A stretch of 64,000 bases of DNA from Burkholderiaceae bacterium (GTDB taxonomy: Bacteria > Pseudomonadota > Gammaproteobacteria > Burkholderiales > Burkholderiaceae_E), in assembly GCA_023954015.1 (NCBI GenBank), contig JAMLIS010000002.1, positions 310,001 to 374,000 on the forward strand, given 5' to 3'. The notes under the pieces are model-generated. The model did no database searches. It saw nothing but the letters and a program-made list of their open reading frames with translations, and had not been told where the DNA came from. The position numbers and the translations under genes are program-made. Positions 1 to 8,995 of this stretch are shown in pieces; position 1 is the stretch's first letter, and each line of letters begins with the position of its first letter.

Positions 1-720
1 CGCCACGAGCGTGGCGACGTCGGGCACCTTCACGCCGGCGCTGCGCGCGGGCGGCTCGCTCACTTTCAGCGTCTTCAGCCGCGGCGCCGGATCGACGCCG
101 AGATCCCCCGGCTCGACGACGTCGAGCGTCTTCTTCTTCGCCTTCATGATGTTCGGCAGCGTGACGTAGCGCGGCTCGTTCAGGCGCAGGTCGGTGGTGA
201 CGACCGCCGGCAGCGTGATCGAGATCGTTTCCAGCCCGCCGTCGATCTCGCGCGTGACGCTGGCCTTGCCGTCGGCGACCTCGACCTTCGACGCGAAAGT
301 GGCCTGCGGCAGGTCGGCGAGCGCGGCGAGCATCTGCCCGGTCTGGTTCGCGTCGTCGTCGATCGCCTGCTTGCCGAGAATGACCAGCTGCGGCTGCTCG
401 CGATCGACCAGCGCCTTCAGGATCTTGGCGACCGCCAGCGGCTGCAGCTCGACGTCGGTCCGCACGAGAATCGCACGATCGGCGCCGATCGCCATCGCCG
501 TGCGCAGCGTTTCCTGGCACTGCTGCGGCCCGCAGGAAACGGCGACGATCTCGGAGGCGACTCCCTTTTCCTTCAGGCGCACGGCCTCCTCGACGGCGAT
601 TTCGTCGAAGGGGTTCATCGACATCTTGACGTTGGCGATGTCGACACCGCTCTGGTCGCTCTTGACGCGGACCTTCACGTTGTAGTCGACCACGCGCTTG
701 ACGGAGACGAGAATTTTCAT
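1..720 (-). CDS. etfB: Electron transfer flavoprotein beta subunit, 3' end cut by window edge
   Basis: EtfB pairs with EtfA in the cytoplasm to pass electrons from acyl-CoA dehydrogenases to ETF:quinone oxidoreductase. Reading the minus strand from the ATG at 720 gives 240 uninterrupted codons beginning [20 protein letters not shown]. The reading includes the conserved stretch around [20 protein letters not shown] and the family motif [16 protein letters not shown] near residue 205. The family is about 249 residues, so only about nine C-terminal residues lie outside the window. etfA is expected immediately to the left, as in most proteobacteria, but is not visible. A perfect -10 hexamer lies 40 bp upstream. 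Functional partners exist in this window: the acyl-CoA dehydrogenase at 61231 would be a client. The identification is secure; only the missing end is unseen. Confidence 0.95.
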   Translation of the reverse strand, partial: MKILVSVKRVVDYNVKVRVKSDQSGVDIANVKMSMNPFDEIAVEEAVRLKEKGVASEIVAVSCGPQQCQETLRTAMAIGADRAILVRTDVELQPLAVAKILKALVDREQPQLVILGKQAIDDDANQTGQMLAALADLPQATFASKVEVADGKASVTREIDGGLETISITLPAVVTTDLRLNEPRYVTLPNIMKAKKKTLDVVEPGDLGVDPAPRLKTLKVSEPPARSAGVKVPDVATLVA

Positions 721-759
721 CAGGGGGTCACCAATGGAGGAATCGGCGGGGGAACCGCG

Positions 760-765
760 ATTATA
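760..765 (-). promoter_or_regulatory. Candidate -10 box (TATAAT) upstream of etfB
   Basis: On the minus strand the sequence reads TATAAT, a perfect sigma-70 -10 hexamer, about 40 bp before the etfB start. The expected -35 position shows only GACGAG, a weak match, so the promoter rests on the -10 alone. Confidence 0.35.
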
Positions 766-780
766 GGGAGTCGGGCGCGC

Positions 781-826
781 GGCTCGTCCGGCGTCCGGCG
801 TCCGGCGTGCGGCCTCCGGACGAGCC
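781..826. other. Stem-loop between the crotonase gene and etfB
   Basis: GGCTCGTCCGG at 781-791 is the exact reverse complement of CCGGACGAGCC at 816-826, an 11-bp stem. The loop is a GTCCGGC-type direct repeat. It sits after the stop codon of the minus-strand gene ending at 914 and before etfB. It may end or attenuate transcription, but no T-run follows on either strand. Confidence 0.4.
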
Positions 827-913
827 GGCGAGCCGGCGAGCCGCGACAGGGCCGTGCCGCCCTGCGGGCGACGCCAGTGCTGCCGTCCTTCGGCCCGGCA
901 GCGGGCGCCGCTT

Positions 914-1717
914 TCAGTGCCAGTCCGGCTTGCGCTTCTCGATGAACGCCTGCACGCCCTCGAGTGCCGACGGCTCCATCATGTTGCACGCCATCGTCTG
1001 TCCGGCGAGCTGGTAGGCGCCCTCGACCCCCATCTCGAGCTGTCGATAGAACAGATCCTTGCCCAGTGCGATCGCCTCGGGCGGCTTGGCGGCGATCGGC
1101 TTCACCAGCGCGTCGATCGCGGAATCCAGTTCCGCGGCGGGAACGACGCGGTTGACGAGTCCGCGAGCGAGGGCGGTCTGCGCGTCGATGAACTCGCCCG
1201 TGACGAGCATCTCGAAGGCGGCCTTGCGCGGCACGTTGCGCGACAGCGCCACCGACGGCGTCGAGCAGAAGAGCCCGAGATTGACGCCCGACACGGCGAA
1301 GCGCGCCGTGTCCACGGCCACCGCGAGGTCGCAGGCGGCGACCAGCTGGCAGCCTGCCGCCGTGGCGATGCCCTGCACGCGCGCGATCACCGGCTGCGGC
1401 ATGCGCTGGATCGACGTCATCAGCCGCGAACACTGCGCGAACAGCGTCCGGTAATAATCGTGCGAAGGTTCCGCGCGCATCTCGCGCAGGTCGTGGCCGG
1501 CGCAGAAGGCCTTGCCGGCGGCGCCGAGAACGACGACGCGCACCGAACGATCGGCGGCGATCGCATCGAGCTCGCGCTGCAGCGCTGCCATCAGCGCCTC
1601 GGAAAGCGCATTGAACTGCGCGGGGCGATTCAGCGTGACGCGGGCCACCGACCCGTCGCGCTCGACGGCGACGAGGGCTTCGCCCTCGCCGCCGGTGTTC
1701 TGCGGTTGTGCGGACAT
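914..1717 (-). CDS. Enoyl-CoA hydratase/isomerase family protein, ECHDC3-like, catalytic Glu residues absent
   Basis: The product is a 267-residue crotonase-fold protein. The start is the ATG at 1717, where similarity to the family begins ([20 protein letters not shown]); a long in-frame upstream extension runs antisense to moxR and is not credible. Oxyanion-hole elements are present: AGHDLREM around residues 73-80 and [10 protein letters not shown] at 116-125. The two glutamates that activate water in enoyl-CoA hydratase are not there: Gln124 stands where Glu144 of the rat enzyme is, and Gly144 where Glu164 is. The motif [15 protein letters not shown] and the later [13 protein letters not shown] match the ECHDC3 subgroup as I know it, whose function is poorly defined. 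It can probably bind an acyl-CoA, but hydratase activity is doubtful. It precedes etfB on the same strand by about 190 bp. Confidence 0.85.
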   Translation of the reverse strand: MSAQPQNTGGEGEALVAVERDGSVARVTLNRPAQFNALSEALMAALQRELDAIAADRSVRVVVLGAAGKAFCAGHDLREMRAEPSHDYYRTLFAQCSRLMTSIQRMPQPVIARVQGIATAAGCQLVAACDLAVAVDTARFAVSGVNLGLFCSTPSVALSRNVPRKAAFEMLVTGEFIDAQTALARGLVNRVVPAAELDSAIDALVKPIAAKPPEAIALGKDLFYRQLEMGVEGAYQLAGQTMACNMMEPSALEGVQAFIEKRKPDWH

Positions 1718-1849
1718 GGATCCTCCGGGGAGAGTGCGGCGACGGCGCGTCGCGCGCCGCCGATGCCGGCCGAAGAGCCGATTATCGGCGCGCCGGCCCG
1801 ATCGGCCAAACCCGAGAACAGCGACACACGACGCCGGCATCGCATCCCG

Positions 1850-1855
1850 TACACT
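1850..1855 (+). promoter_or_regulatory. Candidate -10 box (TACACT) for the moxR operon
   Basis: TACACT lies 34 bp before the moxR ATG in the divergent intergenic region. No convincing -35 is seen 17 bp upstream. It is listed because it is the only -10-like hexamer in this G+C-rich gap. Confidence 0.2.
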
Positions 1856-1889
1856 CGACGGCGCTCTCCCCGAACCCCTGACATCTTCC

Positions 1890-2813
1890 ATGCTGGAGCG
1901 GATCCAGGCAGTTGCCGCGCAGGTCGGCGAAGTCGTCGTCGGCAAGCAGCCGCAGATCCGGCTCGCGCTCGCCTGCCTGCTCGCGCGCGGGCATCTGCTG
2001 ATCGAGGACCTGCCCGGGGTCGGCAAGACCACGCTGGCGCACGCGCTGTCGATCTCGCTGGGCTTGCGCTTCAAGCGTGTGCAGTTCACCAACGACCTGC
2101 TGCCGGCCGACATCGTCGGCGTGTCCGTGTTCGATCGCGAACGCACCGCCTTCGTCTTCCATCCGGGGCCGGTCTTCTCGCAGGTGCTGCTCGCCGACGA
2201 GATCAACCGGGCGTCGCCGAAGACGCAGTCGGCGCTGCTCGAGGCCATGGAGGAGGGACAGGTGTCGATCGACGGCGAGGCGCGCGCGCTGCCCGAGCCG
2301 TTCTTCGTCATCGCCACGCAGAATCCGCAGGACCAGGTCGGCACCTTCCCGCTTCCCGAATCGCAACTCGATCGCTTCCTGATGTGCATCGAGCTCGGGT
2401 ACCCGGACGCGAAGGCCGAGCGGGCGCTGCTCGAAGGGGCCGACCGCCGCGAACTCCTCGCGCGCCTGCCGGCCCGGATGGAGCCCGCACACCTCGTACA
2501 GGCGCAGCAGCGCGTGCGCGAGATCCGCTGCGCGCCGGCACTGCTCGACTACGTGCAGAACCTGATCACGCACAGCCGGCGCAGCCCGGCGTTGGCCGAG
2601 GGCCTGAGCCCGCGTGCCGGACTCGCGTTGCTGCACGCGTCGCGCGCCTGGGCGATGCTCGACGGGCGCAACCATGCGCTGCCCGACGACGTGCAGTCGG
2701 TGCTCTTCGCCGTGGCCGGCCACCGGCTGCGCCCCGCGAAGGGAAGCACCGGATCGCATCGCGCCCGGGCCGAGATCGTGGCCGAGTTGTTGAAGGCGGT
2801 CGCGGTGCCGTGA
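1890..2813 (+). CDS. MoxR family AAA+ ATPase
   Basis: The protein has 307 residues and starts at the ATG at 1890; the longer upstream reading is antisense to the crotonase gene. Walker A is LPGVGKTTLA (residues 41-50), Walker B is LADEIN (101-106), and the sensor region has ATQNPQDQVGTFPLPESQLDRF. This is the full MoxR signature with the C-terminal lid domain. MoxR ATPases act as chaperones that mature or activate partner protein complexes. The partner is typically encoded next door, and here that is a DUF58 protein whose GTG start overlaps the moxR stop by 4 bp. The four-gene order moxR, DUF58, transglutaminase, transglycosylase suggests a cell-envelope role, but no client can be named. The family call is certain; the function is inferred. 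Confidence 0.93.
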   Translation: MLERIQAVAAQVGEVVVGKQPQIRLALACLLARGHLLIEDLPGVGKTTLAHALSISLGLRFKRVQFTNDLLPADIVGVSVFDRERTAFVFHPGPVFSQVLLADEINRASPKTQSALLEAMEEGQVSIDGEARALPEPFFVIATQNPQDQVGTFPLPESQLDRFLMCIELGYPDAKAERALLEGADRRELLARLPARMEPAHLVQAQQRVREIRCAPALLDYVQNLITHSRRSPALAEGLSPRAGLALLHASRAWAMLDGRNHALPDDVQSVLFAVAGHRLRPAKGSTGSHRARAEIVAELLKAVAVP

Positions 2814-3730
2814 GCCGCGCCCCGCAACCGGGCGAGCACCGGATCGGCCGGCGCGACGTCGCCGTCGTGCCGAGTGCGGCCGGGATGCTGTTCGGCGCAG
2901 CGCTTGCGGCGATGCTTCTCGCGGCGCTGAACTACCAGCTCACGCTCGGCTATGCGCTCACCTTCCTGGTGCTCGGCGTGGCCATCGTGTCGTTGCTGCA
3001 CACCGTGCGCAATCTCTCGGTGCTGACGGTGCGCGGCGCTCGCGCGGAACCGGTCTTCGCGGGACAGCACGCCGAGTTCACGATGATCGCGCGCAACGCT
3101 ACGCGCAACGAGCGCTACGCGCTCGCGCTGCACGCGCCCGGCATGGCGCAGCCGGAGCACTTCGACGTGCCGGCCGGAGCCGAGCAGTTCGTCTCGGTCG
3201 CGTTGCCGACCGCCCGCCGCGGCTGGATGACGGTGCCGCGCTTCACGCTGGCGACGACCTTTCCGGTGGGCATCTGGCGTGCGCGCACCCGCTGGCAGCC
3301 CGCGCAGCGCGTTCTCGTGTTCCCGGCGCCCGAGACGCCTGCCGCCCCGCTGCCCGTACGCAATGCGGCACACGGCGAAGGCACGCGCAGCGGCAGCGGC
3401 AACGGCGACCCGATCGCGCTGCGTCCCTATGCACAGGGCGACTCGCCGCAACGCATCGCCTGGAAGGCCGTCGCGCGCAGCGCCTCGGGCGAACTCGTCA
3501 CCTTGCAGCGCGGCGAAGCGGACCTCTGCGAGACGACGCTCGACTGGGACGCGCTTCCGTCGTCGATGGACGACGAGGCGCGATTGTCGCGACTGACGCG
3601 CTGGACGATCGATGCCGACGCGACCGGCGCTCGTTTCGCGCTGCGCCTGCCCGGCGTGTTCGTCGAAGCCGACAGCGGGCCGGCGCACCGCCGCCGCTGT
3701 CTCGAGGCACTCGCGACCTGGTCGCGCTGA
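2810..3730 (+). CDS. DUF58 domain membrane protein
   Basis: The product has 306 residues. The GTG at 2810 overlaps the moxR stop codon (GTGA), which favours this start and translational coupling. Two adjacent hydrophobic segments lie near the N-terminus (about residues 24-58: GMLFGAALAAMLLAALNY, then the YALTFLVLGVAIVSLL region). A beta-rich extracytoplasmic part follows, and then the DUF58 core RPYAQGDSPQRIAWKAVARS (around residues 205-224). DUF58 proteins are nearly always encoded after MoxR and are thought to be its substrates or partners. Some resemble von Willebrand A folds. No enzymatic motif is visible. The 3' neighbour starts 23 bp downstream. Confidence 0.9.
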   Translation: MSRAPQPGEHRIGRRDVAVVPSAAGMLFGAALAAMLLAALNYQLTLGYALTFLVLGVAIVSLLHTVRNLSVLTVRGARAEPVFAGQHAEFTMIARNATRNERYALALHAPGMAQPEHFDVPAGAEQFVSVALPTARRGWMTVPRFTLATTFPVGIWRARTRWQPAQRVLVFPAPETPAAPLPVRNAAHGEGTRSGSGNGDPIALRPYAQGDSPQRIAWKAVARSASGELVTLQRGEADLCETTLDWDALPSSMDDEARLSRLTRWTIDADATGARFALRLPGVFVEADSGPAHRRRCLEALATWSR

Positions 3731-3753
3731 GCGACGACCGGCACCAGACGACG

Positions 3754-5772
3754 ATGCCGCGTCCGCTGCGATACTCGCTTCGTGCACTGGGCGGCGCAAT
3801 GGGCGCGCAATGGGAGCGCGAGCGGCGAGAAACGCTGTTCCTGATGCTGCCGGTGCTCGTCTCGGTGCTGCCGCACCTGCCGTACCTGCCGGCATGGGCC
3901 GGGGTCGCGTTCGTCGTGCTGTTCGTCTGGCGGTTCGCTCTCGTGCTGTCCGGACGCTGGCTGCCGCGCGCCTTCGTGCGCTGGGTCGCGGCGCTCGGCT
4001 GCTGCGCCGCCGTCTACGCGCAATACGGAACGCTGCTCGGCCGCGAGCCGGGCGTGGTGCTGCTGGTGCTCTTCCTCGGCGTGAAACTGATGGAGATGCA
4101 GGCGCGGCGCGACCTCTTCGTCGTCATCTTCCTGTGCTTCTTCCTGCTGCTGACCGCGTTCTTCCATTCGCAGTCGATCGCCACCGCAGCCGTCGTCCTG
4201 GTCGCCCTCTACGGACTGCTCGCGGCGATGCTAACGATGCAATACCGGCGCGCGGAAGCGTCGATCGGCGCGCGACTGAAACTGGTCGGGTCGATGCTCG
4301 CGCAGGCGCTGCCGCTGGCGCTCGTCGCGTTCCTGCTCTTTCCGCGCGCCGGCGGCCCGCTGTGGGGAGCGTCGACCGACGAGGGCCGGGCGACCACCGG
4401 CCTGTCCGACTCGATGACGGTCGGCAACATCGCGCGCCTGGGCGAATCCGATGCGATCGTCTTTCGCGTGCGTTTCGACGGCACGCCTCCGCCCAATGCG
4501 CTGCTGTACTGGCGCGGCCCGGTGTTCGGCGACTTCGACGGTCGGACGTGGCGCGCGCTCGCGTCGCCCCGCGGGCTCGGCGCTCCGCGCATCGAGTACG
4601 CGAACGATCCGACGCATCGCTTCGCATACGAAGTGACGCTCGAAGCGTCGGGGCGCGACTGGTTGTTCGCGCTCGAGATGCCGCTCGAGGCCGACGCCGG
4701 GCACCACGGCGCAGCATTGCGCCTGCCCGACCTGCAACTGGTCGCGACGCGCCCGCTGCACGAACGGATCCGCTACCGGGTCGTGTCGCAGACGGTTTTT
4801 CGAATCGGCGCCGACGAACGCGACGAGAGCCTTCGTCCCTGGCTCGCGTTGCCGCCCGGTTTCGCGCCGCGCGCGGTCGAACTCGCTTCGCGCTGGCGCC
4901 GAAGCGGCGATGCTCCGCAGGCGCTGGTCGCGCGCGCGCTGGCGATGTTCCGCGAACAGTCGTTCCGCTACACCCTCGAACCCCCGCGGCTCGGCGTCGA
5001 CAGCGTCGACGAATTCCTGTTCGAGACGCGCGCCGGCTTCTGCGAGCACTACGCCAGCGCGTTCGTGGTGCTGATGCGCGCGATGGCGATCCCGGCGCGC
5101 ATCGTCACCGGATACCAGGGCGGCGAGCGCAACCCGATCGACGGCTACTGGCTGGTGCGGCAGGCCGACGCGCACGCATGGGCCGAAGTCTGGCTGGCCG
5201 GACTCGGCTGGGTGCGGGTCGACCCCACGGCTGCCGTCGACCCGGCACGCATCGAGCAGGGACGCCGACTCGCCGGCAGGACGCCGGCCGGCGTTGCGGG
5301 CACGAACGCCTCCCCGTGGCCGCTTCGGATCCGCTCCGGTCTCGAAGCGATCGGCAACGCCTGGAACCAGTTCGTGCTGCAGTACGACGGCGCGCGCCAG
5401 CAGTCGCTGCTGTCGCGCTTCGGCATCGATGCCGGCAAGCGCATGCGGCTCGCCGCGCTGCTCGCCGTCGTGCTCGGCGCGACGATCGTCGCGACGGCAT
5501 TGATCACGCTGCGGCCGCGCAGCGTGCGAACGCCGCTGCAGCGCTGCTGGGACGAGTTCTGCGCGCGGCTGGCCGCGATCGGGCTCGGACGCATGATGCA
5601 CGAGACGCCGTCGCGCTATCTCGCGCGCATCGAGCGGGCGCTCGACGACGAATCACTGGCGCGGGCGCGTCGCATCGTCGCCACGTACGAGCGCCTGCGC
5701 TACGCGGTCGCGGAGCCCGAGCGGGAGGCCGTGCGAAACTTGCGCCTCGCCGTGCAAGCCTTCCAGCCGTGA
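3754..5772 (+). CDS. Transglutaminase-like membrane protein (DUF3488 - transglutaminase - DUF4129), TgpA type
   Basis: This is a 672-residue membrane protein. The N-terminal DUF3488 region has about six transmembrane helices (residues 30-215). A periplasmic part follows, then a transglutaminase-like cysteine protease domain. Its catalytic triad is readable: Cys in AGFCEHYASAF (about 430), His in DAHAWAEVW (about 473) and Asp in RVDPTAAV (about 489). A last helix (AALLAVVLGATIVATALITL) and a cytoplasmic DUF4129-like tail complete the usual architecture. TgpA of Pseudomonas aeruginosa has this layout and is important for viability, probably through envelope metabolism. It lies in the moxR-DUF58 operon, a common context for the family. 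The true peptide or peptidoglycan substrate is unknown. Confidence 0.92.
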   Translation: MPRPLRYSLRALGGAMGAQWERERRETLFLMLPVLVSVLPHLPYLPAWAGVAFVVLFVWRFALVLSGRWLPRAFVRWVAALGCCAAVYAQYGTLLGREPGVVLLVLFLGVKLMEMQARRDLFVVIFLCFFLLLTAFFHSQSIATAAVVLVALYGLLAAMLTMQYRRAEASIGARLKLVGSMLAQALPLALVAFLLFPRAGGPLWGASTDEGRATTGLSDSMTVGNIARLGESDAIVFRVRFDGTPPPNALLYWRGPVFGDFDGRTWRALASPRGLGAPRIEYANDPTHRFAYEVTLEASGRDWLFALEMPLEADAGHHGAALRLPDLQLVATRPLHERIRYRVVSQTVFRIGADERDESLRPWLALPPGFAPRAVELASRWRRSGDAPQALVARALAMFREQSFRYTLEPPRLGVDSVDEFLFETRAGFCEHYASAFVVLMRAMAIPARIVTGYQGGERNPIDGYWLVRQADAHAWAEVWLAGLGWVRVDPTAAVDPARIEQGRRLAGRTPAGVAGTNASPWPLRIRSGLEAIGNAWNQFVLQYDGARQQSLLSRFGIDAGKRMRLAALLAVVLGATIVATALITLRPRSVRTPLQRCWDEFCARLAAIGLGRMMHETPSRYLARIERALDDESLARARRIVATYERLRYAVAEPEREAVRNLRLAVQAFQP

Positions 5773-6863
5773 GTCGCCGCAGTCGTTTCCGCCGTCACTC
5801 CCCGATCGACCGCCTCTCCGCAGCCATCCTGCTCGCGCTGGCCCTCGCAGCAGGATCGGCGCTCGCGCCGGCGACGATGCCCGAGGCGCTCGCCCAGGCG
5901 AAGCGGCCCGGCGCGGCACGACAGCCTCCCGCCGCCGCCCCCGCCTACAGCGGTCGCGCCGACGTCGACGCATTCATCGTGGACATGGTCGCGCGACACG
6001 GCTTCGTGCCGAGCGAACTCGAAGCGATGTTCGCGAGCGTGCGCCGCGACGATTCGGTGCTGCGCCTGATCGCGCCGCCTCCGCGCGACTTCCGGAAGTC
6101 GTGGCGCTCGTACCGTGCGCGCTTCCTCGATCCGGTGCGCATCCGGGAAGGCGTTCGCTTCTGGGCCGACAACGAGAGCTGGCTGGCGCTCGCGTCGGCG
6201 CGCTACGGCGTGCCGGCGGAGATCGTCGTCGCCATACTCGGCGTCGAGACGATGTACGGCCGCATCACCGGCGACGTTCGCGTCGTGGACGCGCTCACCA
6301 CGCTCGCCTTCGACTACCCGCGTCGCGCAGACTACTTCCGCAGCGAGCTCGAACAGTTCGTGCTGTACGTGCGCGACGAGCGGCTCGACGCGTTCTCGCT
6401 GCGCGGCTCCTTTGCAGGAGCGATCGGGCTGCCGCAGTTCATGCCCGGCAGCATCCGTCGCTACGCGGTCGATCTCGACGGCGACGGACACGTCGATCTG
6501 GGCAGCAATCCGGCCGACGCCATCGGCAGCGTCGCGAACTTCCTGGCCGCCCACGGCTGGCGCAGCGGCGAACCGGTGGTCTTCCGCGCGCGCTACGGCA
6601 GCGAGAGCCGGCTGTCGCCGCTCGTCGAAGCGGGCATCCGCCCGCAGTTCACGATCGGGCAACTGGCGGACTACGGTGTCGCCAGCCCGGAGCCGATTTC
6701 GCCCGAGCTGCCGCTGGCACTGATCGACCTGCCGAACGGCGACGACACCACCAGCTATTTCCTCGGCGCCACGAACTTCTACGTGATCACGCGATACAAC
6801 CGCTCGAGCTTCTACGCGATGGCGGTGCACGATCTGGCGCGCGCGCTGGCGGAAGCGCGCTGA
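5769..6863 (+). CDS. mltB: Membrane-bound/periplasmic lytic murein transglycosylase B
   Basis: The product has 364 residues. The GTG at 5769 overlaps the previous stop (GTGA). An N-terminal signal sequence follows a short basic stretch (LSAAILLALALAAGSALAPA), then a low-complexity linker. Cleavage might be near ALAQA; no lipobox cysteine is seen, so it may be soluble rather than a lipoprotein. The catalytic glutamate sits in LGVETMYGRITG, matching the MltB active site, and AGAIGLPQFMPGS plus DLDGDGHVDL are the other family hallmarks. The enzyme cleaves the MurNAc-GlcNAc bond of peptidoglycan to form 1,6-anhydromuropeptides. Its place at the end of the moxR/DUF58/TgpA-like operon supports an envelope remodelling role for the whole unit. 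Confidence 0.92.
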   Translation: MSRRSRFRRHSPIDRLSAAILLALALAAGSALAPATMPEALAQAKRPGAARQPPAAAPAYSGRADVDAFIVDMVARHGFVPSELEAMFASVRRDDSVLRLIAPPPRDFRKSWRSYRARFLDPVRIREGVRFWADNESWLALASARYGVPAEIVVAILGVETMYGRITGDVRVVDALTTLAFDYPRRADYFRSELEQFVLYVRDERLDAFSLRGSFAGAIGLPQFMPGSIRRYAVDLDGDGHVDLGSNPADAIGSVANFLAAHGWRSGEPVVFRARYGSESRLSPLVEAGIRPQFTIGQLADYGVASPEPISPELPLALIDLPNGDDTTSYFLGATNFYVITRYNRSSFYAMAVHDLARALAEAR

Positions 6864-6906
6864 CGGCACGGTCGCGCGGCCTGGCCGCGCTGCCGCGAGT
6901 CTCGAC

Positions 6907-7842
6907 TCACGCTGCCGGTGCGTTTCCGAACACCCCTGTCGACAGGTAACGATCGCCGCGATCGCAGACGACGAAGACGATCGTCGCGTCCTTCACCCGG
7001 CCAGCAACCTGCAGCGCGGCATGACAGGCACCGCCCGCGGAGATGCCGCAGAAGATCCCCTCCTCGATCGCCAGGCGTCGCGCCATCGCCTCGGCCTGCT
7101 GCTGGGTGACGGGCTCGCGCCGATCCACCCGCGCATGACGGAAGATCTTCGGCATGTAGGCCGGCGACCACTTGCGGATGCCGGGGATCGAAGCGCCTTC
7201 CGCCGGCTCGACGCCGACCACGACAACCTCCGGTTTGCGCGCCTTCAGGTAGCGCGAGACGCCGGTGATCGTTCCGGTGGTTCCCATCGCCGAGACGAAA
7301 TGCGTGATCTCGCCGTCGGTCTCGGCCCAGATTTCCGGCGCGGTGCTCTCGTAGTGCGCCTTCCAGTTGTCGTCGTTCGAAAACTGGTCGAGCAACCGGC
7401 CGCGTCCCTCGCGCTGCATGCGCTCGGCCAGATCGCGCGCGCCCTCCATTCCGCGCCCGCGATCGACCAGCACCAGCTCGGCGCCGTAGGCGCTCATCGC
7501 GCTGCGCCGCTCGGCGGACTGGTTGTCCGGCATGACGAGCACCATGCGGTAACCGCGCGCGGCCGCAGCCATCGCCAGCGCGATTCCGGTGTTGCCCGAC
7601 GTGGCTTCGAGCAGCGTGTCTCCGGGCCGGATCTCGCCGCGCGCCTGGGCGCGCTCGATCATCGCGCGCGCCGGTCGATCCTTCACCGAGCCGGCGGGGT
7701 TGTTGCCCTCGAGCTTGCCGAGCAGCACGTTGCCGCGTTCGTGCAGGACGTCCCGGCCGATGCGCTGCAGCCGCACGAGCGGCGTGCGGCCGATCGCGTC
7801 TTCGATGGTGGGGTACGCGCGGCGTCGTTCGACGTGCGGCAT
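6907..7842 (-). CDS. cysM: Cysteine synthase B (O-acetylserine sulfhydrylase)
   Basis: This is a 311-residue PLP enzyme that makes cysteine from O-acetylserine and sulfide or thiosulfate. The start is ATG 7842; the upstream in-frame extension is antisense and unconvincing. The PLP lysine is in NNPAGSVKDRPA (about residue 52) and the substrate loop is TSGNTGIALA. The phosphate-binding loop is MGTTGTITGV and the C-terminal serine loop is GISAGGACHAAL. Length and motifs fit CysM better than CysK (EATSGNTGIALAM, RRSAMSAYGAELVLV). It lies 22 bp downstream of oxyR on the same strand, so cysteine supply may be co-transcribed with the peroxide regulator, which would make sense for redox homeostasis but is only inferred from position. 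Confidence 0.93.
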   Translation of the reverse strand: MPHVERRRAYPTIEDAIGRTPLVRLQRIGRDVLHERGNVLLGKLEGNNPAGSVKDRPARAMIERAQARGEIRPGDTLLEATSGNTGIALAMAAAARGYRMVLVMPDNQSAERRSAMSAYGAELVLVDRGRGMEGARDLAERMQREGRGRLLDQFSNDDNWKAHYESTAPEIWAETDGEITHFVSAMGTTGTITGVSRYLKARKPEVVVVGVEPAEGASIPGIRKWSPAYMPKIFRHARVDRREPVTQQQAEAMARRLAIEEGIFCGISAGGACHAALQVAGRVKDATIVFVVCDRGDRYLSTGVFGNAPAA

Positions 7843-7864
7843 CGGGGCGCGGCTGACGCGGTTC

Positions 7865-8812
7865 TCAGTGCGCGACCGGACGCTGCCCGGGCAGCTTGGT
7901 CGTGCCGCGCAGCTCGCAATCGAGGATCGCGTGTCGAAGCCGGTCGATCGCCGGCACGCGCGTGAAGCTCTTGCGCCAGACGAGCGACACGCGGCGCGTA
8001 GGCGGAGGCGCCGAGAACGGGATGTAGCGAAGCAGGTCGTCGTCGCTGCGAGGCGCATTGCACGCGGTGATCGGCAGCACGCTGATGCCGATCCCCGAAG
8101 CGACCATGTGACGGATCGTCTCGAGCGACGAGCCCTCGAAGGTCTTGTGAATGCCGACGCTCGACTGCGAGTAGCGCGACAGCTCCGGGCAGACTTCGAG
8201 AACGTGGTCGCGGAAACAGTGACCGTGCCCGAGCAGCAGCATCGTCTGCTCCTTCAGCTCGGTGGAGCGGATCGACGCGCGCCGGGTCCACGGATGCGCG
8301 GCCTGCACCGCGACGACGAAAGGCTCGTCGTAGACGCCGAGCGAGACGAGGCCGGCGTCGGGGAACGGGTCGGCGAGGATCGCGACGTCGATCTCGCCCT
8401 GGCGCAGCAGCTCGAGCAGCCGCACCGTGAAGTTCTCCTGCAGCATCAGCGTCATCTGGGCGCTGTCGTCGATCGTGCGCCGTACCAGCTCGGGCAGCAG
8501 GTAAGGCGCGATCGTGTAGATGACGCCGATGCGCAGCGGCCCCGCGATCGGGTCCCTGCCCTGCTCGGCGATCGCGCGGATCGCGCTGGTCTGCTCGAGC
8601 ACGTGTTGCGCCTGCTCGACGATGCGCGCGCCGATCGGCGTGACCGCGATCTCGACGCCGCCGCGTTCGAACAGCTGCACGCCGAGCTCTTCCTCGAGCT
8701 TCTTGATCGCCACCGACAGCGTCGGCTGGCTGACCAGGCAGGCCTCGGCCGCGCGCCCGAAATGGCGCTCGCGCGCCAGCGCGACGATGTACTTGAGCTC
8801 GGTGAGGGTCAT
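7865..8812 (-). CDS. oxyR: Peroxide-sensing LysR-type regulator OxyR
   Basis: The regulator has 315 residues and starts at ATG 8812. The N-terminal winged helix-turn-helix includes FGRAAEACLVSQPTLSVAIKKLE. The redox motif GHGHCFRDHVLEVC places cysteines at residues 199 and 208, exactly the positions of the sensing pair in Escherichia coli OxyR, so peroxide sensing by disulfide formation is expected. This separates it from other LysR proteins. A TATCAT hexamer only 10 bp before the start (8822-8827, minus strand) could be a -10 box, implying a very short leader. No katG or ahpC is adjacent within the window; an AhpD-like gene lies far away at 52473. Confidence 0.95.
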   Translation of the reverse strand: MTLTELKYIVALARERHFGRAAEACLVSQPTLSVAIKKLEEELGVQLFERGGVEIAVTPIGARIVEQAQHVLEQTSAIRAIAEQGRDPIAGPLRIGVIYTIAPYLLPELVRRTIDDSAQMTLMLQENFTVRLLELLRQGEIDVAILADPFPDAGLVSLGVYDEPFVVAVQAAHPWTRRASIRSTELKEQTMLLLGHGHCFRDHVLEVCPELSRYSQSSVGIHKTFEGSSLETIRHMVASGIGISVLPITACNAPRSDDDLLRYIPFSAPPPTRRVSLVWRKSFTRVPAIDRLRHAILDCELRGTTKLPGQRPVAH

Positions 8813-8869
8813 GGGCCCGAAATGATAGCAAGCGGCTGCGGGCGAAACACGGGCGGGACGGCGCACGCG

Positions 8870-8970
8870 GCGTCGGCGCGGGCAAAGGCGCGGGCCGCTC
8901 AGGAAGCGTCGGCGCGGGCAAAGGCGCGGGCCGCTCAGGAAGCGTCGGCGCGGGCAAAGGCGCGGGCCGC
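8870..8970. repeat. 36-bp direct tandem repeat, about 2.8 copies
   Basis: Units are 8870-8905, 8906-8941 and a partial 8942-8970. All begin GCGTCGGCGCGGGCAAAGGC and the first two are identical. An inverted, one-mismatch copy of the inner GCAAAGGCGCGGGCCGC lies near 9178-9195. Because 36 is a multiple of three, one minus-strand reading shows a repeated peptide, but it has no other coding features. Confidence 0.85.
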
Positions 8971-8995
8971 CTGCCGCGGGCGCGCCGGTGCGCAG

